NCBI RefSeq assembly: GCF_004307425.1 | Contig: NZ_SEWZ01000002.1 | Span: 562,935-626,934 of the forward strand | Direction of reading: 5' to 3' | DNA from: Aquirufa antheringensis | GTDB taxonomy: Bacteria; Bacteroidota; Bacteroidia; Cytophagales; Spirosomataceae | DNA: 64,000 bases | Shown here: one piece after another, positions 35,762-45,270 of the stretch | Layout: the number at the start of each line of letters is the position of its first letter | How positions within the stretch are numbered: the stretch's first letter is position 1 | Position numbers and translations under genes: made by a program | The notes under the pieces: model-generated | The model's input: the letters and a program-made list of their open reading frames with translations, nothing else | Databases searched by the model: none | Told to the model about the DNA's origin: nothing

Positions 35762-37212
35762 TGGAGACCCGGAAAAATGTCTTTTATAATGTGTTATTAG
35801 CGATTACGCAGGTATTATTCCCGCTAATCACGTTTCCGTATTTGGCTCGTACGCTAGGTCCAGAGCACGTGGGAGTCTTGAATTTCGCGGAGAGTTTTGC
35901 CAAATATTTTGTTTTATTAGCCGCCCTAGGAATTCCTATTTATGGGGTGCGCGAAGTGGCCAAAGCCGCATCAGATCGCACATTGTTAACAAAGACGTTT
36001 AGCGAAATTTTCATTATCAATGCGCTAGGGACCTTACTCTTAAGTCTTGTTTTTTTAGTCTTTATTATAGCGGTCCCACAGCTCGCGGCTGAGCAATCAC
36101 TGTTCTCTTGGGCGCTGGGCTACTTTATCCTACAAGTCTTCCAATTAGAATGGTTCTTCAGCGGGATGAACCAATTCAAATTCATCGCTATTCGTTCCCT
36201 CGTCATCCGCCTCTGCTTCATTGCCGCGGTGTTTCTATTCATCCGAAATACAAATGACTACGTGAACTATTTCCGGATGCAGGTGGGATTAGCCGTGATA
36301 TTAGCTGCATTTAATGGAAAAAGGCTATGGGATTTGCTCGATTTTTCTAGCTTCTCTTTTGCAAACCTGGAGCTGAAGAAACACATCAAGCCGATGGCTT
36401 TGCTGTTTTTAACCATCTTCACGATCTCCGTTTATTTCTCGCTCGATACCATCTTATTAGGCTTTCTAGCAGATAATGAAAGCGTGGGTTATTATTCCTC
36501 TGCTTTGAAATTAAACCGCCTGTTTATCGGCGTCTTGAGTGCGATTTCGGTGGCGATGTTCCCGGGATTAGTGAGTTTATACCACAAGGGAGAGAAAGAG
36601 GCCTTCGTTTTACTCGTGAAACAGTGTTTTTATGTACTGGTGAGCCTTTCGATGCCTTTGGTGTTAGGAATCGTTACCTGTGCGCCGGAGATCATCCATA
36701 TATTGCTAGGAACAGCCTTTGATCGCGCGATCTTACCATTGCAAATCACGGCGCCGTTGATCTTGATCATCAGTATGTCGGGGATTTTTGGCTTCCAAAT
36801 CCTCAGCGCCGTAGGCAAGGACAAATCCATTCTGATCTCTGCGCTAATCGGGATGTTTATCAGTATTATATTGGCGTTTCTTTTAGTTCCTACGCTGAAA
36901 GAAGAAGGCGCCGCCATCACGATTCTGTTGACTGAATTAGCGGTTTGCATCGCCTTCGTTTTCTTCACTCGCAAGGAGATTTCACTTTCGAATTATACCA
37001 CGGTTTTCTTTCAACAATTGCTGGGGTTGGTTCCGTATCTAGGAATCGTGTTTTTGTTTAAGCTCTTTGTTCCTACGCTATTATTGCGTTTGCTGGTGAT
37101 AGGGGTATTTTCGTTGACGTGGTTTGTGGTGTTACAACTGTTTATCTTGCCGGATACAGTATTCCGTACACAATGGAATCGCCTAGCGGATCGCTTTAAC
37201 AAAGAGGAATAA
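35761..37212 (+). CDS. Wzx-like oligosaccharide flippase
   Basis: This 483-residue membrane protein has 12-14 predicted helices and begins ETRKNVFYNVLLAITQVLFP, followed by FPYLARTLGPEHVGVLNFAES, which is the conserved N-terminal region of PST-type flippases. The charged loop around 195-210 and the GYYSSALKLNRL segment near 241-252 also fit. It would flip the lipid-linked repeat unit across the inner membrane. It starts in the stop of the previous gene (TAATG) and ends 30 bases inside the convergent glycosyltransferase gene. Confidence 0.92.
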   Translation: METRKNVFYNVLLAITQVLFPLITFPYLARTLGPEHVGVLNFAESFAKYFVLLAALGIPIYGVREVAKAASDRTLLTKTFSEIFIINALGTLLLSLVFLVFIIAVPQLAAEQSLFSWALGYFILQVFQLEWFFSGMNQFKFIAIRSLVIRLCFIAAVFLFIRNTNDYVNYFRMQVGLAVILAAFNGKRLWDLLDFSSFSFANLELKKHIKPMALLFLTIFTISVYFSLDTILLGFLADNESVGYYSSALKLNRLFIGVLSAISVAMFPGLVSLYHKGEKEAFVLLVKQCFYVLVSLSMPLVLGIVTCAPEIIHILLGTAFDRAILPLQITAPLILIISMSGIFGFQILSAVGKDKSILISALIGMFISIILAFLLVPTLKEEGAAITILLTELAVCIAFVFFTRKEISLSNYTTVFFQQLLGLVPYLGIVFLFKLFVPTLLLRLLVIGVFSLTWFVVLQLFILPDTVFRTQWNRLADRFNKEE

Positions 37213-38073
37213 ACTAGCGCGCAGCTGGAAATAGGTCTTCCCGTATTCCGCGTACAAATCGATTTGATCCTGAATTTTCACCTTGTTCATATAAGGTAAA
37301 TCCAGATTCGTATACAGGCGTTTCATCGCCGCTTTCCAGGTAGCAAAATCTTTCATCACCGGAACCCCATCGTATAAGGCTAGGTTAAAGTCTAGCAAGG
37401 CTTGTCTTTCCTTAATCTTTCCACCTACTTGCTGGTTTGCGTGGCTGCGGTACTGAAATAGTTTTTCTGGGTTTGCTTTGAGGGTATTTTTTGCCGCAAA
37501 GTAGAGTCCAATCCAGCCGTCGTGCAATAATCCGGGTATCTGGGGGATGTCTTTTTCAAGGAGTTCTGGATTTCGCTTAAAAGCTAATCCCGCGCCCGTC
37601 ACCACATTGTCTACGCGTCTTTCGAAATCCGTTAGTTCAACTTGGCCATATGGAAAACCAATAATATCCCATAAAGTCATCCCATATTGCGTTTCACCTA
37701 CTTCATCAATGATATCTGCATTACTAAAAACGGCATCTGCATCAGGATTCTCTTGGAAAAAGGCCAGCGTCTTTTCGACCTTGTTTCGCAACCAAACATC
37801 ATCCTGATCCGCCAGAAAAATAAGATCCCCCGTCGTCTTGCGTAGGCATTGCTGCATATTAGCTACCGTGCCTAGATTCTTTTCATTAAAGTGGAGCTGA
37901 ATTTGTGGATTGTCGGCTGCATAAGCGGCTAAAATTTCCCGCGTGCCATCCGTCGATCCGTCATCGCAGACGATAATTTCGTGAACGGGAACACTTTGGC
38001 CTAAAATCGAATCCATTTGCGCCTTTAGATAAGCCGCACCCTGGAAGGTGATCATGGAGACGGAGAGTTTCAT
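37183..38073 (-). CDS. Glycosyltransferase family 2, rhamnosyltransferase-like
   Basis: This GT2 enzyme of 296 residues starts from the ATG at 38073. A longer frame from TTG at 38082 is unlikely because the -7 element at 38080-38087 would overlap it. Motifs are SVSMITFQGAAYLKAQM, VCDDGSTDGT and FLADQDDVWLRNKVEK, with DQDD as the metal-binding motif. It is encoded opposite to the flippase gene, with a 30-base tail overlap. It probably adds a sugar of the second polysaccharide. Confidence 0.9.
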   Translation of the reverse strand: MKLSVSMITFQGAAYLKAQMDSILGQSVPVHEIIVCDDGSTDGTREILAAYAADNPQIQLHFNEKNLGTVANMQQCLRKTTGDLIFLADQDDVWLRNKVEKTLAFFQENPDADAVFSNADIIDEVGETQYGMTLWDIIGFPYGQVELTDFERRVDNVVTGAGLAFKRNPELLEKDIPQIPGLLHDGWIGLYFAAKNTLKANPEKLFQYRSHANQQVGGKIKERQALLDFNLALYDGVPVMKDFATWKAAMKRLYTNLDLPYMNKVKIQDQIDLYAEYGKTYFQLRASLFLFVKAIR

Positions 38074-38079
38074 AGGATA

Positions 38080-38087
38080 CAAATGTA
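38080..38087 (-). promoter_or_regulatory. Bacteroidota -7 promoter element (TACATTTG)
   Basis: This is an exact TAnnTTTG match on the minus strand, six bases before the GT2 ATG at 38073 and one base after the ATPase stop. It implies a leader of only a few bases. Confidence 0.5.
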
Positions 38088-38088
38088 C

Positions 38089-39279
38089 TTACTTAGCCCA
38101 TTCAAAAAAGGGAATGCACGGCACTTTTTTGCCTGCGATGTGTAAATCCTCCGTTTGATGGGAGGTAACGAACGTGGTAGAGACTAATTCGACGGTGGAC
38201 ATCGCTTCTTCCATACCAGCCATTTCCCGCGCTAAATTGTCTTTATGTATTTCATGGCATACCTGAACAGCATGGTATTGACCAGCTAACTGGTAAATAA
38301 AATCACATTCGTGGTTTTCTTTATAGTACCAAATCTGATTCGTCTTCCTGCGGATCTCTAAAAAGACTAAATTTTCCAAAATCCGGCCCTTATCTTCGTG
38401 TAGTTGGGTCGAATTCTGTTGTGCGAATTTCGTGTCTATCGCATAGATCTTCTTTTCGTTTACCTGTTGTTTTCTAAAGCTAAAATCAAATTTAGCAATA
38501 CTGAACAGCAGGTAGCTGTCTTCGTAAAATTTGACAAAATTCGAAACGGTATTAACGGACTTTATGCCATAGCTTTTAGCTAACTTATTCAATGTATAAG
38601 GTCTTGCGATGTTATTGAGCAGGTGCAAGGCGATAATCGTCAATTCTTGTACGTTACGAATCCCGTTCCGCACGGCGATGTCTCGTTGAATAATATCTTT
38701 AAATAATTCGGTATGGTAACGCGGTATATTGAAGGCAACAAATTCCGGAAATCCGCCCATTTCGATATATTCTTGGAAGGAATCTGCCGTAGGCATCTGC
38801 TTCCTGAACCGACAAAATTCCCGAAACGAAAAGGGGAATATTTCATGTGTTATATGGCGCCCGGTTAACAAAGTGCCTAATTCTAAACTCAATAATTTCG
38901 CGTTTGAACCCGTGATTGCATAGCGATTTCCTCTCTCTAGCCCTTGTCTAATATAGGCCTCCCAACCATCTATCTGTTGAATTTCATCAAATTGAAATTG
39001 GTGGATAGTGGGCCAAATCTCCTCAATTTTATAAAAATCAGGTACTTCAAAAGTGCTAAAACGAGGATCATCAAAATGAACATAGCCTACCTTACTTTTG
39101 TCTTTGACTAATTGCTTTAACAGCGTACTTTTCCCTGCTCGACGTATGCCGGTCAAAATAACCGCCAAGGGCACGTCTAATCTAATTTCAGGACTACTAT
39201 CTCGATCAATGGTGCCGTCTTGCTTGTTAAAATAAAGACGTTGGTCTTCTAAAAGGGATTTTAGTTCGTCGTGAAGCAT
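38089..39279 (-). CDS. AAA ATPase with DUF4143 domain
   Basis: This 396-residue protein has an N-terminal AAA_14 ATPase: Walker A GIRRAGKS at 44-51 and a Walker B-like FDEIQQIDGWE near 96-106. The C-terminal half is DUF4143-like (AKSYGIKSVNTVSNFVKF). In many relatives the C-terminus holds a PD-(D/E)xK-type fold with ExD...ExK; here CDFIYQ...VQVCHE lacks the lysine, so any nuclease activity is doubtful. Function of the family is not established. A second, more complete relative is at 58878. It lies within the polysaccharide region but is probably unrelated to it. Confidence 0.85.
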   Translation of the reverse strand: MLHDELKSLLEDQRLYFNKQDGTIDRDSSPEIRLDVPLAVILTGIRRAGKSTLLKQLVKDKSKVGYVHFDDPRFSTFEVPDFYKIEEIWPTIHQFQFDEIQQIDGWEAYIRQGLERGNRYAITGSNAKLLSLELGTLLTGRHITHEIFPFSFREFCRFRKQMPTADSFQEYIEMGGFPEFVAFNIPRYHTELFKDIIQRDIAVRNGIRNVQELTIIALHLLNNIARPYTLNKLAKSYGIKSVNTVSNFVKFYEDSYLLFSIAKFDFSFRKQQVNEKKIYAIDTKFAQQNSTQLHEDKGRILENLVFLEIRRKTNQIWYYKENHECDFIYQLAGQYHAVQVCHEIHKDNLAREMAGMEEAMSTVELVSTTFVTSHQTEDLHIAGKKVPCIPFFEWAK

Positions 39280-39360
39280 AGCTTACAATAGTTTATATTA
39301 CAAATATATACTTTTATATATTAGTAATGCAAACTTTAATTTTTTAGTCTTTTCTCCCCT

Positions 39361-39391
39361 TTTGTTCAGCACCGGATTATTCCTAACTTTG
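39361..39391 (+). promoter_or_regulatory. Full Bacteroidota promoter (TTTG-N19-TAACTTTG)
   Basis: TTTG at 39361-39364 and TAACTTTG at 39384-39391 are separated by exactly 19 bases, matching the Bacteroidota -33/-7 consensus. The ATG at 39395 follows by only three bases, so the transcript is predicted to begin at or next to the start codon. Confidence 0.7.
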
Positions 39392-39394
39392 TTT

Positions 39395-40963
39395 ATGAAG
39401 TTTTTGCTGTCGCTTTGTTTCGTTTTGTGTTTGTTTGGGACTCCAATATGGGCCCAAAACGCCATCCCCGTCGGATTCTCTGACATCGATGAGCAAGTTC
39501 GCAATCTGCAACTCTTAGGTAAAGTAGACGCGAATCAGTCCATGCTGGCCAGGCCCTTTTATTCTACGGGGAAGCAGAGCATGCAAGACTTATATCGTTT
39601 GATCGATCCCTCCGCAAATGATTCTATTAAGAGCTATAAAAAAGGCCTATTTCAGGCTATTTTATTGCCCGCTTCTCTCTCTCAAAAATTGAACACCTCC
39701 CGCCCTTATGGCTGGAACGACCAGGCGATGTCCATCTCGAATGGCTATCAAATGCAGGCCAGTGCTGGTTTTTATGCACGATTTAGCATTTTGCATGTGC
39801 AGTTCAAACCTGAATTTATACATACGGGTTCGGCAGATTATGAAACTAGCGACGCGTGGGGAGAAGTAAATCCATCGTTAGATCGACTAAGTCTAGGACA
39901 ATCTTCTGTACGCTTAGAGGCGGGGGGGATTTCGCTAGGCGTATCGAACCAGAATCTATGGTGGGGGCCTGGACACTATTCTTCGTTACTGATGACGAAT
40001 AATGCGGCTGGATTTCAGCATTACAGCTTGAATACCACACGACCTTTGAAGACTCCGATAGGATCCTTCGAATTCCAATTGATTTTAGGCCGGATGACAA
40101 GAGATTCCTTGCAGGGCTTTGAAAACAATGCCTTGAAAAGACGTGATTTGTCTCATAATCCAAAGAATCGCCAATACAACGGGATCATCCTGACCTACCA
40201 GCCGCGGTTTATGAAAAACGTCTTCTTCTCCGTTTCCCGTTCTTTTCAAAATTACGAGGTGCCACTGCCCAACGCGAAATTTATGAACACCTACTTGCCG
40301 GTGTTGAACAATCTATTCAAGAGCGATTATAATGATGATACACTGAGCAAAGACCAGATTTTAAGTTTTTCCACCCGCTGGTTAATGCCTAAAAATCATG
40401 CCGAAATCTATGCTGAATTTGGCTATAATGATGCCAAAGAAAATTTACGTGACCTCTATTTAGATATGGGTCATGCCGCTGCTTGGATGGTTGGTTTTAA
40501 GAAATTACACCCACTGAATTCAAGGTCATTCATATCTGTGCAAGCTGAGGCAATAAAAATGTCTGAAACTCCCTCATATTTAATGCGTCCAGCAGGGAAT
40601 TGGTATGAACATGGTCAAGTCTATGAAGGTTTTACAAATAATAACCAGATTATTGCGAATGGGGTTGGTCATGGGAATGATGCACAATCTTTTGCCATAA
40701 GCTGGAATCAGGGCTGGACTAAAATAGGGCTTTCTTTTCAACACGTCTCAAATAAGCCATACACCTATGCTGGCGGAAATGCGGTTTGGCTTAGAGATAC
40801 TAAATGGGATGATTTTGCCTTTGGGTTTCAAGGGGGATATCGCTATAAAAAATTGTTATTCACAGGTGATTTTAAATGGGTGAATTCTTCGAATTATTTA
40901 TGGGAAAAGGATCATTCGAAATCAAACCTGTATGCTTTCATTAACACGATATTTTTATGGTAA
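39395..40963 (+). CDS. Wzi-like capsule assembly outer-membrane protein (1 of 3)
   Basis: This 522-residue predicted outer-membrane beta-barrel starts at ATG 39395 with the signal peptide KFLLSLCFVLCLFGTPIWA; an in-frame TTG at 39362 overlaps the promoter and is rejected. The Wzi-family block VSNQNLWWGPGHYSSLLMTN lies near 185-204 and alternating aromatic strands run to the C-terminus. Wzi proteins bind capsule polymer or affect its surface assembly. The gene overlaps the second Wzi gene by seven bases and is probably cotranscribed with it. Confidence 0.87.
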   Translation: MKFLLSLCFVLCLFGTPIWAQNAIPVGFSDIDEQVRNLQLLGKVDANQSMLARPFYSTGKQSMQDLYRLIDPSANDSIKSYKKGLFQAILLPASLSQKLNTSRPYGWNDQAMSISNGYQMQASAGFYARFSILHVQFKPEFIHTGSADYETSDAWGEVNPSLDRLSLGQSSVRLEAGGISLGVSNQNLWWGPGHYSSLLMTNNAAGFQHYSLNTTRPLKTPIGSFEFQLILGRMTRDSLQGFENNALKRRDLSHNPKNRQYNGIILTYQPRFMKNVFFSVSRSFQNYEVPLPNAKFMNTYLPVLNNLFKSDYNDDTLSKDQILSFSTRWLMPKNHAEIYAEFGYNDAKENLRDLYLDMGHAAAWMVGFKKLHPLNSRSFISVQAEAIKMSETPSYLMRPAGNWYEHGQVYEGFTNNNQIIANGVGHGNDAQSFAISWNQGWTKIGLSFQHVSNKPYTYAGGNAVWLRDTKWDDFAFGFQGGYRYKKLLFTGDFKWVNSSNYLWEKDHSKSNLYAFINTIFLW

Positions 40964-42588
40964 AGTATATAGTAGGTCTTTTGCTGGTTACGTGTTCTTT
41001 ATTCGGTCAGACGACTTTATTGGATGATATTTCATTGACAGATGCTCTAAGGAATGCTCAATTAATGAATGGTGCAGATTCTTTAAAATACCAGAACCAA
41101 TCTTTTATGATTCGTTCCACATCAGCATTACAAGAACTAGAGTCGGTGGCATTGAAAAAGTCATTTCAGCTTGAGAATATTAGTTTTAGCCATACAGTAC
41201 AAAATAATAATGTGATGCCTTTAGGTTATAATGAAGGGACATTATATCCGGCAGTTGGTTTTCAACGTCGGTGGAGCCTAGGGGTTCATTTACGATGGAA
41301 ATTCTTAGACATTAACTTGCAGCCAGAATGGGTGATCGCGGAAAACTCTCCACCGCCTGTTTTTATTGGGAATCCACAAGACGGGAATTATATTACGAGG
41401 ATATTTTTCATGATAAATAATCAAATTGATTATTATAGTCAATTTGGAGAAGCTCCTTTGAAAACCTTTTTTCCTGGTCAATCTAGAATTGCATTCCAGC
41501 TAAAGAATATTTCAACGGGAATATCAACCGAAAATAATTGGTGGGGGCCAGGATTTAAAAATAGCTTGATGATGACCAATGAAGCATCTGGGTTTTTACA
41601 TTATTTTTTGCAAACACGCAAGCCGGTAATTACTCCTGTTGGCTCATTTGAAGGGAAAGGAATCGTAGGTATGCTAGAAAATCCTAGTATGCTATCACCT
41701 GAGGACAAGTATTTTAGACCGCTATGGGCTGGAGGCATTGAAAATAAGAATAATTCAGTGAGAATGCTGAAGGCATTTATGGTCAATTGGCAACCCAAGT
41801 GGGTGCCTAATTTCTATTTAGGCTATTCTTTTGCGCAGCAAAATTACTTCACGAATGATGGGCCACAATCGGGGAAACCATTTGTGGAGAATCCAAAAAT
41901 GCAATTAGGGGCATTTCTTTTCCGATTTGCTCTTCCTAGGGATCATGCTGAATTTTTTGGAGAATTTGGTCAACCAGATAAACTAGTGGGTCCGTCGAGC
42001 TTCTTTGGAGATTCTACTAAAACAGGGTTTATTATAGGTGGTCGTAAGCTTTTCCCTTTAGGAAAAAGAAAGAAATCATTTATCGAATTTGAAATTGAAT
42101 TTGCACAATTACAATTAATGAATCCGGCTTTAGTCATCAAGGCAACGGCCGGAGAACCCAATCGTTTTAGCTGGTATACTAGCACTGAAGTACGTCAAGG
42201 ATATACACAAAATGCTAAATTACTGGGGGCATCTATTGGGCCGGGATCGAATAGTCAAACAATCAATTTAAGCTGGCATAGAGGTAACAATTTAATCAGA
42301 CTACATGCGGAAAGATTAGTGAAAAATAATGATTTTTATGTGTATCAATATTATGGTAGCGGCTACACAAATCGCTATTGGGTCAATTTGATGACTGGGG
42401 TAGAGGCGCAGATACAAGTAAGAAAATATGTACTTTTGGGCGGATCAGTATTCCAAACTTCAGTCAATAATTATATGTGGGTGAGAATAGAAGATGGCTC
42501 TGGCTGGTCAGATTCATCAACCAAATCCGATTATACGAATTTACAATGGCAAGCATCAATAAAATATAATCTTCATGGAAGCCGTTAA
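40957..42588 (+). CDS. Wzi-like capsule assembly outer-membrane protein (2 of 3)
   Basis: This is a 543-residue beta-barrel protein with signal peptide VKYIVGLLLVTCSLFGQ. The family block ISTENNWWGPGFKNSLMMTN lies near 188-207, followed by GFLHYFLQTRKPVITPVGSFE. It is clearly paralogous to the genes at 39395 and 45271 but diverged. Its composition is more AT-rich than that of the third copy. It overlaps the polymerase gene by 14 bases, so Wzi-Wzi-Wzy form one transcription unit. Confidence 0.87.
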   Translation: MVKYIVGLLLVTCSLFGQTTLLDDISLTDALRNAQLMNGADSLKYQNQSFMIRSTSALQELESVALKKSFQLENISFSHTVQNNNVMPLGYNEGTLYPAVGFQRRWSLGVHLRWKFLDINLQPEWVIAENSPPPVFIGNPQDGNYITRIFFMINNQIDYYSQFGEAPLKTFFPGQSRIAFQLKNISTGISTENNWWGPGFKNSLMMTNEASGFLHYFLQTRKPVITPVGSFEGKGIVGMLENPSMLSPEDKYFRPLWAGGIENKNNSVRMLKAFMVNWQPKWVPNFYLGYSFAQQNYFTNDGPQSGKPFVENPKMQLGAFLFRFALPRDHAEFFGEFGQPDKLVGPSSFFGDSTKTGFIIGGRKLFPLGKRKKSFIEFEIEFAQLQLMNPALVIKATAGEPNRFSWYTSTEVRQGYTQNAKLLGASIGPGSNSQTINLSWHRGNNLIRLHAERLVKNNDFYVYQYYGSGYTNRYWVNLMTGVEAQIQVRKYVLLGGSVFQTSVNNYMWVRIEDGSGWSDSSTKSDYTNLQWQASIKYNLHGSR

Positions 42589-43828
42589 AAAGCTGTATTT
42601 ACAGGCTTATTTTTTTGTAATGGCTTTATACGTATTCTTTAACAAAGGAATTGCCTACAGTTTTTTTGCCGAAGCGATTTGGGTAGGCGGATTTATCATT
42701 CTATTTATTACTCGTAAAGACTATACGTTCGGCTGGGATAAGCGGACAAAAATTCTGGCATTTTTCCTCCTAATAATGGTAGGTTACATTGCTTGGGGTT
42801 TGCGCTCCTATACGCTCTTCGATGTGATAAGAGATTCGTTTATAATTCAATACGCCTGGTTTGCCTTCTTTGTCTTTTTATTTAAGGATTACCAACAAAA
42901 AATGTGGGAATACCTGATTTTAATATACACATGGTTTCCCCTGTTTGCTTTTTTTAATTTTTACATTCAAAATTTTTCCGAATTTTTTGATAACCGCGTT
43001 TTGTTTGGTTCCGTGCCTTTCGCCCTCTATAAATATGGCGATATGGGGGTGCATTTATTAATTTCGACCCTTGTATTAATTCTATTTTTAAGCCATCGTT
43101 CATTTCGTTTTCAATTAATCATGGCCATTGCCATTGCATTAAACTTACTGATAATTACGGCCTATTCTAGGTCTGGTATGCTCGCTTATTCTATAGGCTT
43201 AGGACTGTTTGCCTATTTTACCAAACAACATGAAATACGGACACAATTAAAACAATACGCCCGCTTTTTACCTTTGGTGTTACTTATTGTACTCCCCTTA
43301 TATGCTTCTATTAAAGTGAAAGATAATTTCCAAGGAAGAAAAGTAGGAATGGATCAATTGGTCGAAAATGTAGGATCTATTTTTGGGGTAGGGAAAGATG
43401 CTACTTTAGAAGATAATAAAATTTGGCGTTTAGTATGGTGGGCGAACATTTTGGATTACAGTACTAGTCCGGAATTTGCGTTACAAGGGAAGGGATTTGG
43501 AATGAGTTTGGCGGAGAGCGATGTCATTACAACTGATTCTGAAGACCTACGGTCGCCACACAATTTTAATTTAACGATATTAGCTAGATTTGGTTGGCCA
43601 CTATTTTTATTATGGTCCTATTGGCTTTTTTGTCTATTCAAGCCTATGTTTCAAAGGAAGTTAACTGATCGCCAGCTGATGATATCCTGTGTGCTTTTTA
43701 CTTTTTGGCTAAATGGTAGTTTTGATGTTTTTCTAGAAGGACCTATGGGTGCATTCCCATTTTGGACTTGGGTAGGGTTGTATTTACTGGGAGATTTTTT
43801 CCCTGAGCCTTCAGTTTCAAAAGTTTAG
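42575..43828 (+). CDS. O-antigen ligase/Wzy-family membrane protein
   Basis: This 417-residue membrane protein has about ten helices and a large periplasmic loop (about 235-325). The segment GKGFGMSLAESD...SPHNFNLTILARFGWPLFLLW carries the conserved His and Asn pattern of the Wzy_C/WaaL superfamily just before late helices. It probably polymerises repeat units of the second polysaccharide; a ligase function cannot be excluded. Its last four bases overlap the end of the convergent initiating transferase gene. Confidence 0.82.
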   Translation: MEAVKKLYLQAYFFVMALYVFFNKGIAYSFFAEAIWVGGFIILFITRKDYTFGWDKRTKILAFFLLIMVGYIAWGLRSYTLFDVIRDSFIIQYAWFAFFVFLFKDYQQKMWEYLILIYTWFPLFAFFNFYIQNFSEFFDNRVLFGSVPFALYKYGDMGVHLLISTLVLILFLSHRSFRFQLIMAIAIALNLLIITAYSRSGMLAYSIGLGLFAYFTKQHEIRTQLKQYARFLPLVLLIVLPLYASIKVKDNFQGRKVGMDQLVENVGSIFGVGKDATLEDNKIWRLVWWANILDYSTSPEFALQGKGFGMSLAESDVITTDSEDLRSPHNFNLTILARFGWPLFLLWSYWLFCLFKPMFQRKLTDRQLMISCVLFTFWLNGSFDVFLEGPMGAFPFWTWVGLYLLGDFFPEPSVSKV

Positions 43829-45213
43829 TACGCGTTCTGGTCGCCCCTGAAGAAGTTAATGACGGTCTGGAGGATGATTTGGCAATCTAACCAAAACGAC
43901 CAGCGGTGAATATAACTCAAATCAAAGTCTACGCGATCCTGCATATCTTCCGTCGTCCGCGTTTCCCCTCTGCACCCATTTACCTGCGCCCAGCCGCTAA
44001 TTCCCGGCAAAACGATGTGGCGTAGCATGTAATTATCCACGGTATTCATCGATTCGATATTCAGGGGAGTCGGGTGCGGACGCGGTCCCACGACAGACAT
44101 ATTGCCGATTAATACATTCCAAAACTGCGGTATTTCATCCAAATTCGTCTTGCGCAAGAAGGCCCCAATACGCGTAATGCGCGGATCATCTTTTTGCGCC
44201 TGCTGGTAATTTCCCTCTGCATCTACGTCCTCACTTTCCTGCACCATCGTGCGGAATTTATAGCAAATCAAGGTCTCATTATTCAGTCCCCAGCGTTCTT
44301 GTTTGAAGATGACAGGCCCTTTGGACGTCAACTTAATCAACAAGGCGATCAGTGGAAATAGAATCAGGCCAAAAGTCAGGAAGAACACCAGCGAGAACGT
44401 CACATCAAAAATGCGCTTCAAAATTCGGTTCTCCAAACGATCCAGCGGTAGACGTCCCACGTTCATCACGGGCACTTGTCCGATCGTTTGAATGCTGACC
44501 GAGGAGGTCGCATATTGTTTGAAGTCAGGCAAAATACGGACTTTGGTCCGGTAATAATCACAAATACTGATGCAGCGCTGAATGGTCGAATAGTCGTCCG
44601 TAGGCAAGGCAATCACGACTTCGTCCACGTAGCGCGACTTCAAAATCAAGTCCAGCTGGCTGATTTTGCCTAAATAATCACAACCTGGAATATTGTTCAT
44701 CTCGTCATCAATCAGGCCCTCGACCTTATAACCGTAGTAATAATACTTCTGTACCGTATCGTAAAAATTCTTCGCCGCGGCGGTCGCACCCACTAATAAA
44801 ACCACGTCATTCATCCGTCCTTGGTAAAAAGCAGCGTGGCGATTCTTCCGTAAAATGTATTTGGTGATGGCCGCTAAAAGGAAATTAGCGCTAATAAAAT
44901 AGGCAAAGAAGTGGAAATCATAGGCCCCAGTCGGCTTCAAAAAGAAGAGACTGGAACTGAGCAAAATCGTAAATAAAATCAGGTGGTAAACGATGAAAAT
45001 GATCTCCTCCGCAAACTTATTCGAGCGTCGATCCGCATACAATTTCGAAAAAGAGGAGACAAAATACCACAATACGAGCGAAAGCAGGCCAAAAGCCGGA
45101 TTCCATTGATCTATATGCCCCGTATTCCAAAGCGCAAGCGAATAGGCTGCAATGACCACAAGGGCATCGTTCACATAGCGAATCAGCGCAAAACGGTTGG
45201 ACTTTTTGTTCAT
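43825..45213 (-). CDS. WcaJ-type undecaprenyl-phosphate sugar-1-phosphate transferase
   Basis: This 462-residue polyisoprenyl-phosphate hexose-1-phosphate transferase has four to five N-terminal membrane helices, a Rossmann-like CoA-binding-type middle domain (about 120-240) and the C-terminal PGT catalytic domain with FKQERWG, CYKFRTM, the Asp-Glu dyad in [19 protein letters not shown] and [15 protein letters not shown] use the ATG at 45213; a GTG at 45228 would lie at or before the predicted transcript start given the -7 element at 45230-45237. It starts assembly of the second polysaccharide by loading undecaprenyl phosphate. Confidence 0.93.
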   Translation of the reverse strand: MNKKSNRFALIRYVNDALVVIAAYSLALWNTGHIDQWNPAFGLLSLVLWYFVSSFSKLYADRRSNKFAEEIIFIVYHLILFTILLSSSLFFLKPTGAYDFHFFAYFISANFLLAAITKYILRKNRHAAFYQGRMNDVVLLVGATAAAKNFYDTVQKYYYYGYKVEGLIDDEMNNIPGCDYLGKISQLDLILKSRYVDEVVIALPTDDYSTIQRCISICDYYRTKVRILPDFKQYATSSVSIQTIGQVPVMNVGRLPLDRLENRILKRIFDVTFSLVFFLTFGLILFPLIALLIKLTSKGPVIFKQERWGLNNETLICYKFRTMVQESEDVDAEGNYQQAQKDDPRITRIGAFLRKTNLDEIPQFWNVLIGNMSVVGPRPHPTPLNIESMNTVDNYMLRHIVLPGISGWAQVNGCRGETRTTEDMQDRVDFDLSYIHRWSFWLDCQIILQTVINFFRGDQNAY

Positions 45214-45229
45214 CGAAATCTTTATCACC

Positions 45230-45267
45230 CAAATTTACAACATTGCGCCCATTCCTCCCTAAATTTG
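45230..45267. promoter_or_regulatory. Divergent promoters between the WcaJ-type and third Wzi genes
   Basis: TAAATTTG occurs on the minus strand (45230-45237) and again on the plus strand (45260-45267), one facing each gene. The plus element ends three bases before the Wzi ATG at 45271, the same spacing as at 39395. Clear -33 TTTG elements were not seen. Confidence 0.55.
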
Positions 45268-45270
45268 TCC

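Noticed and set aside
44983-45270. Long N-terminal extension of the third Wzi frame
   Set aside because: It runs antisense through the start of the WcaJ-type gene, has no signal peptide at its start, and the real signal peptide begins at 45271 right after a promoter element.
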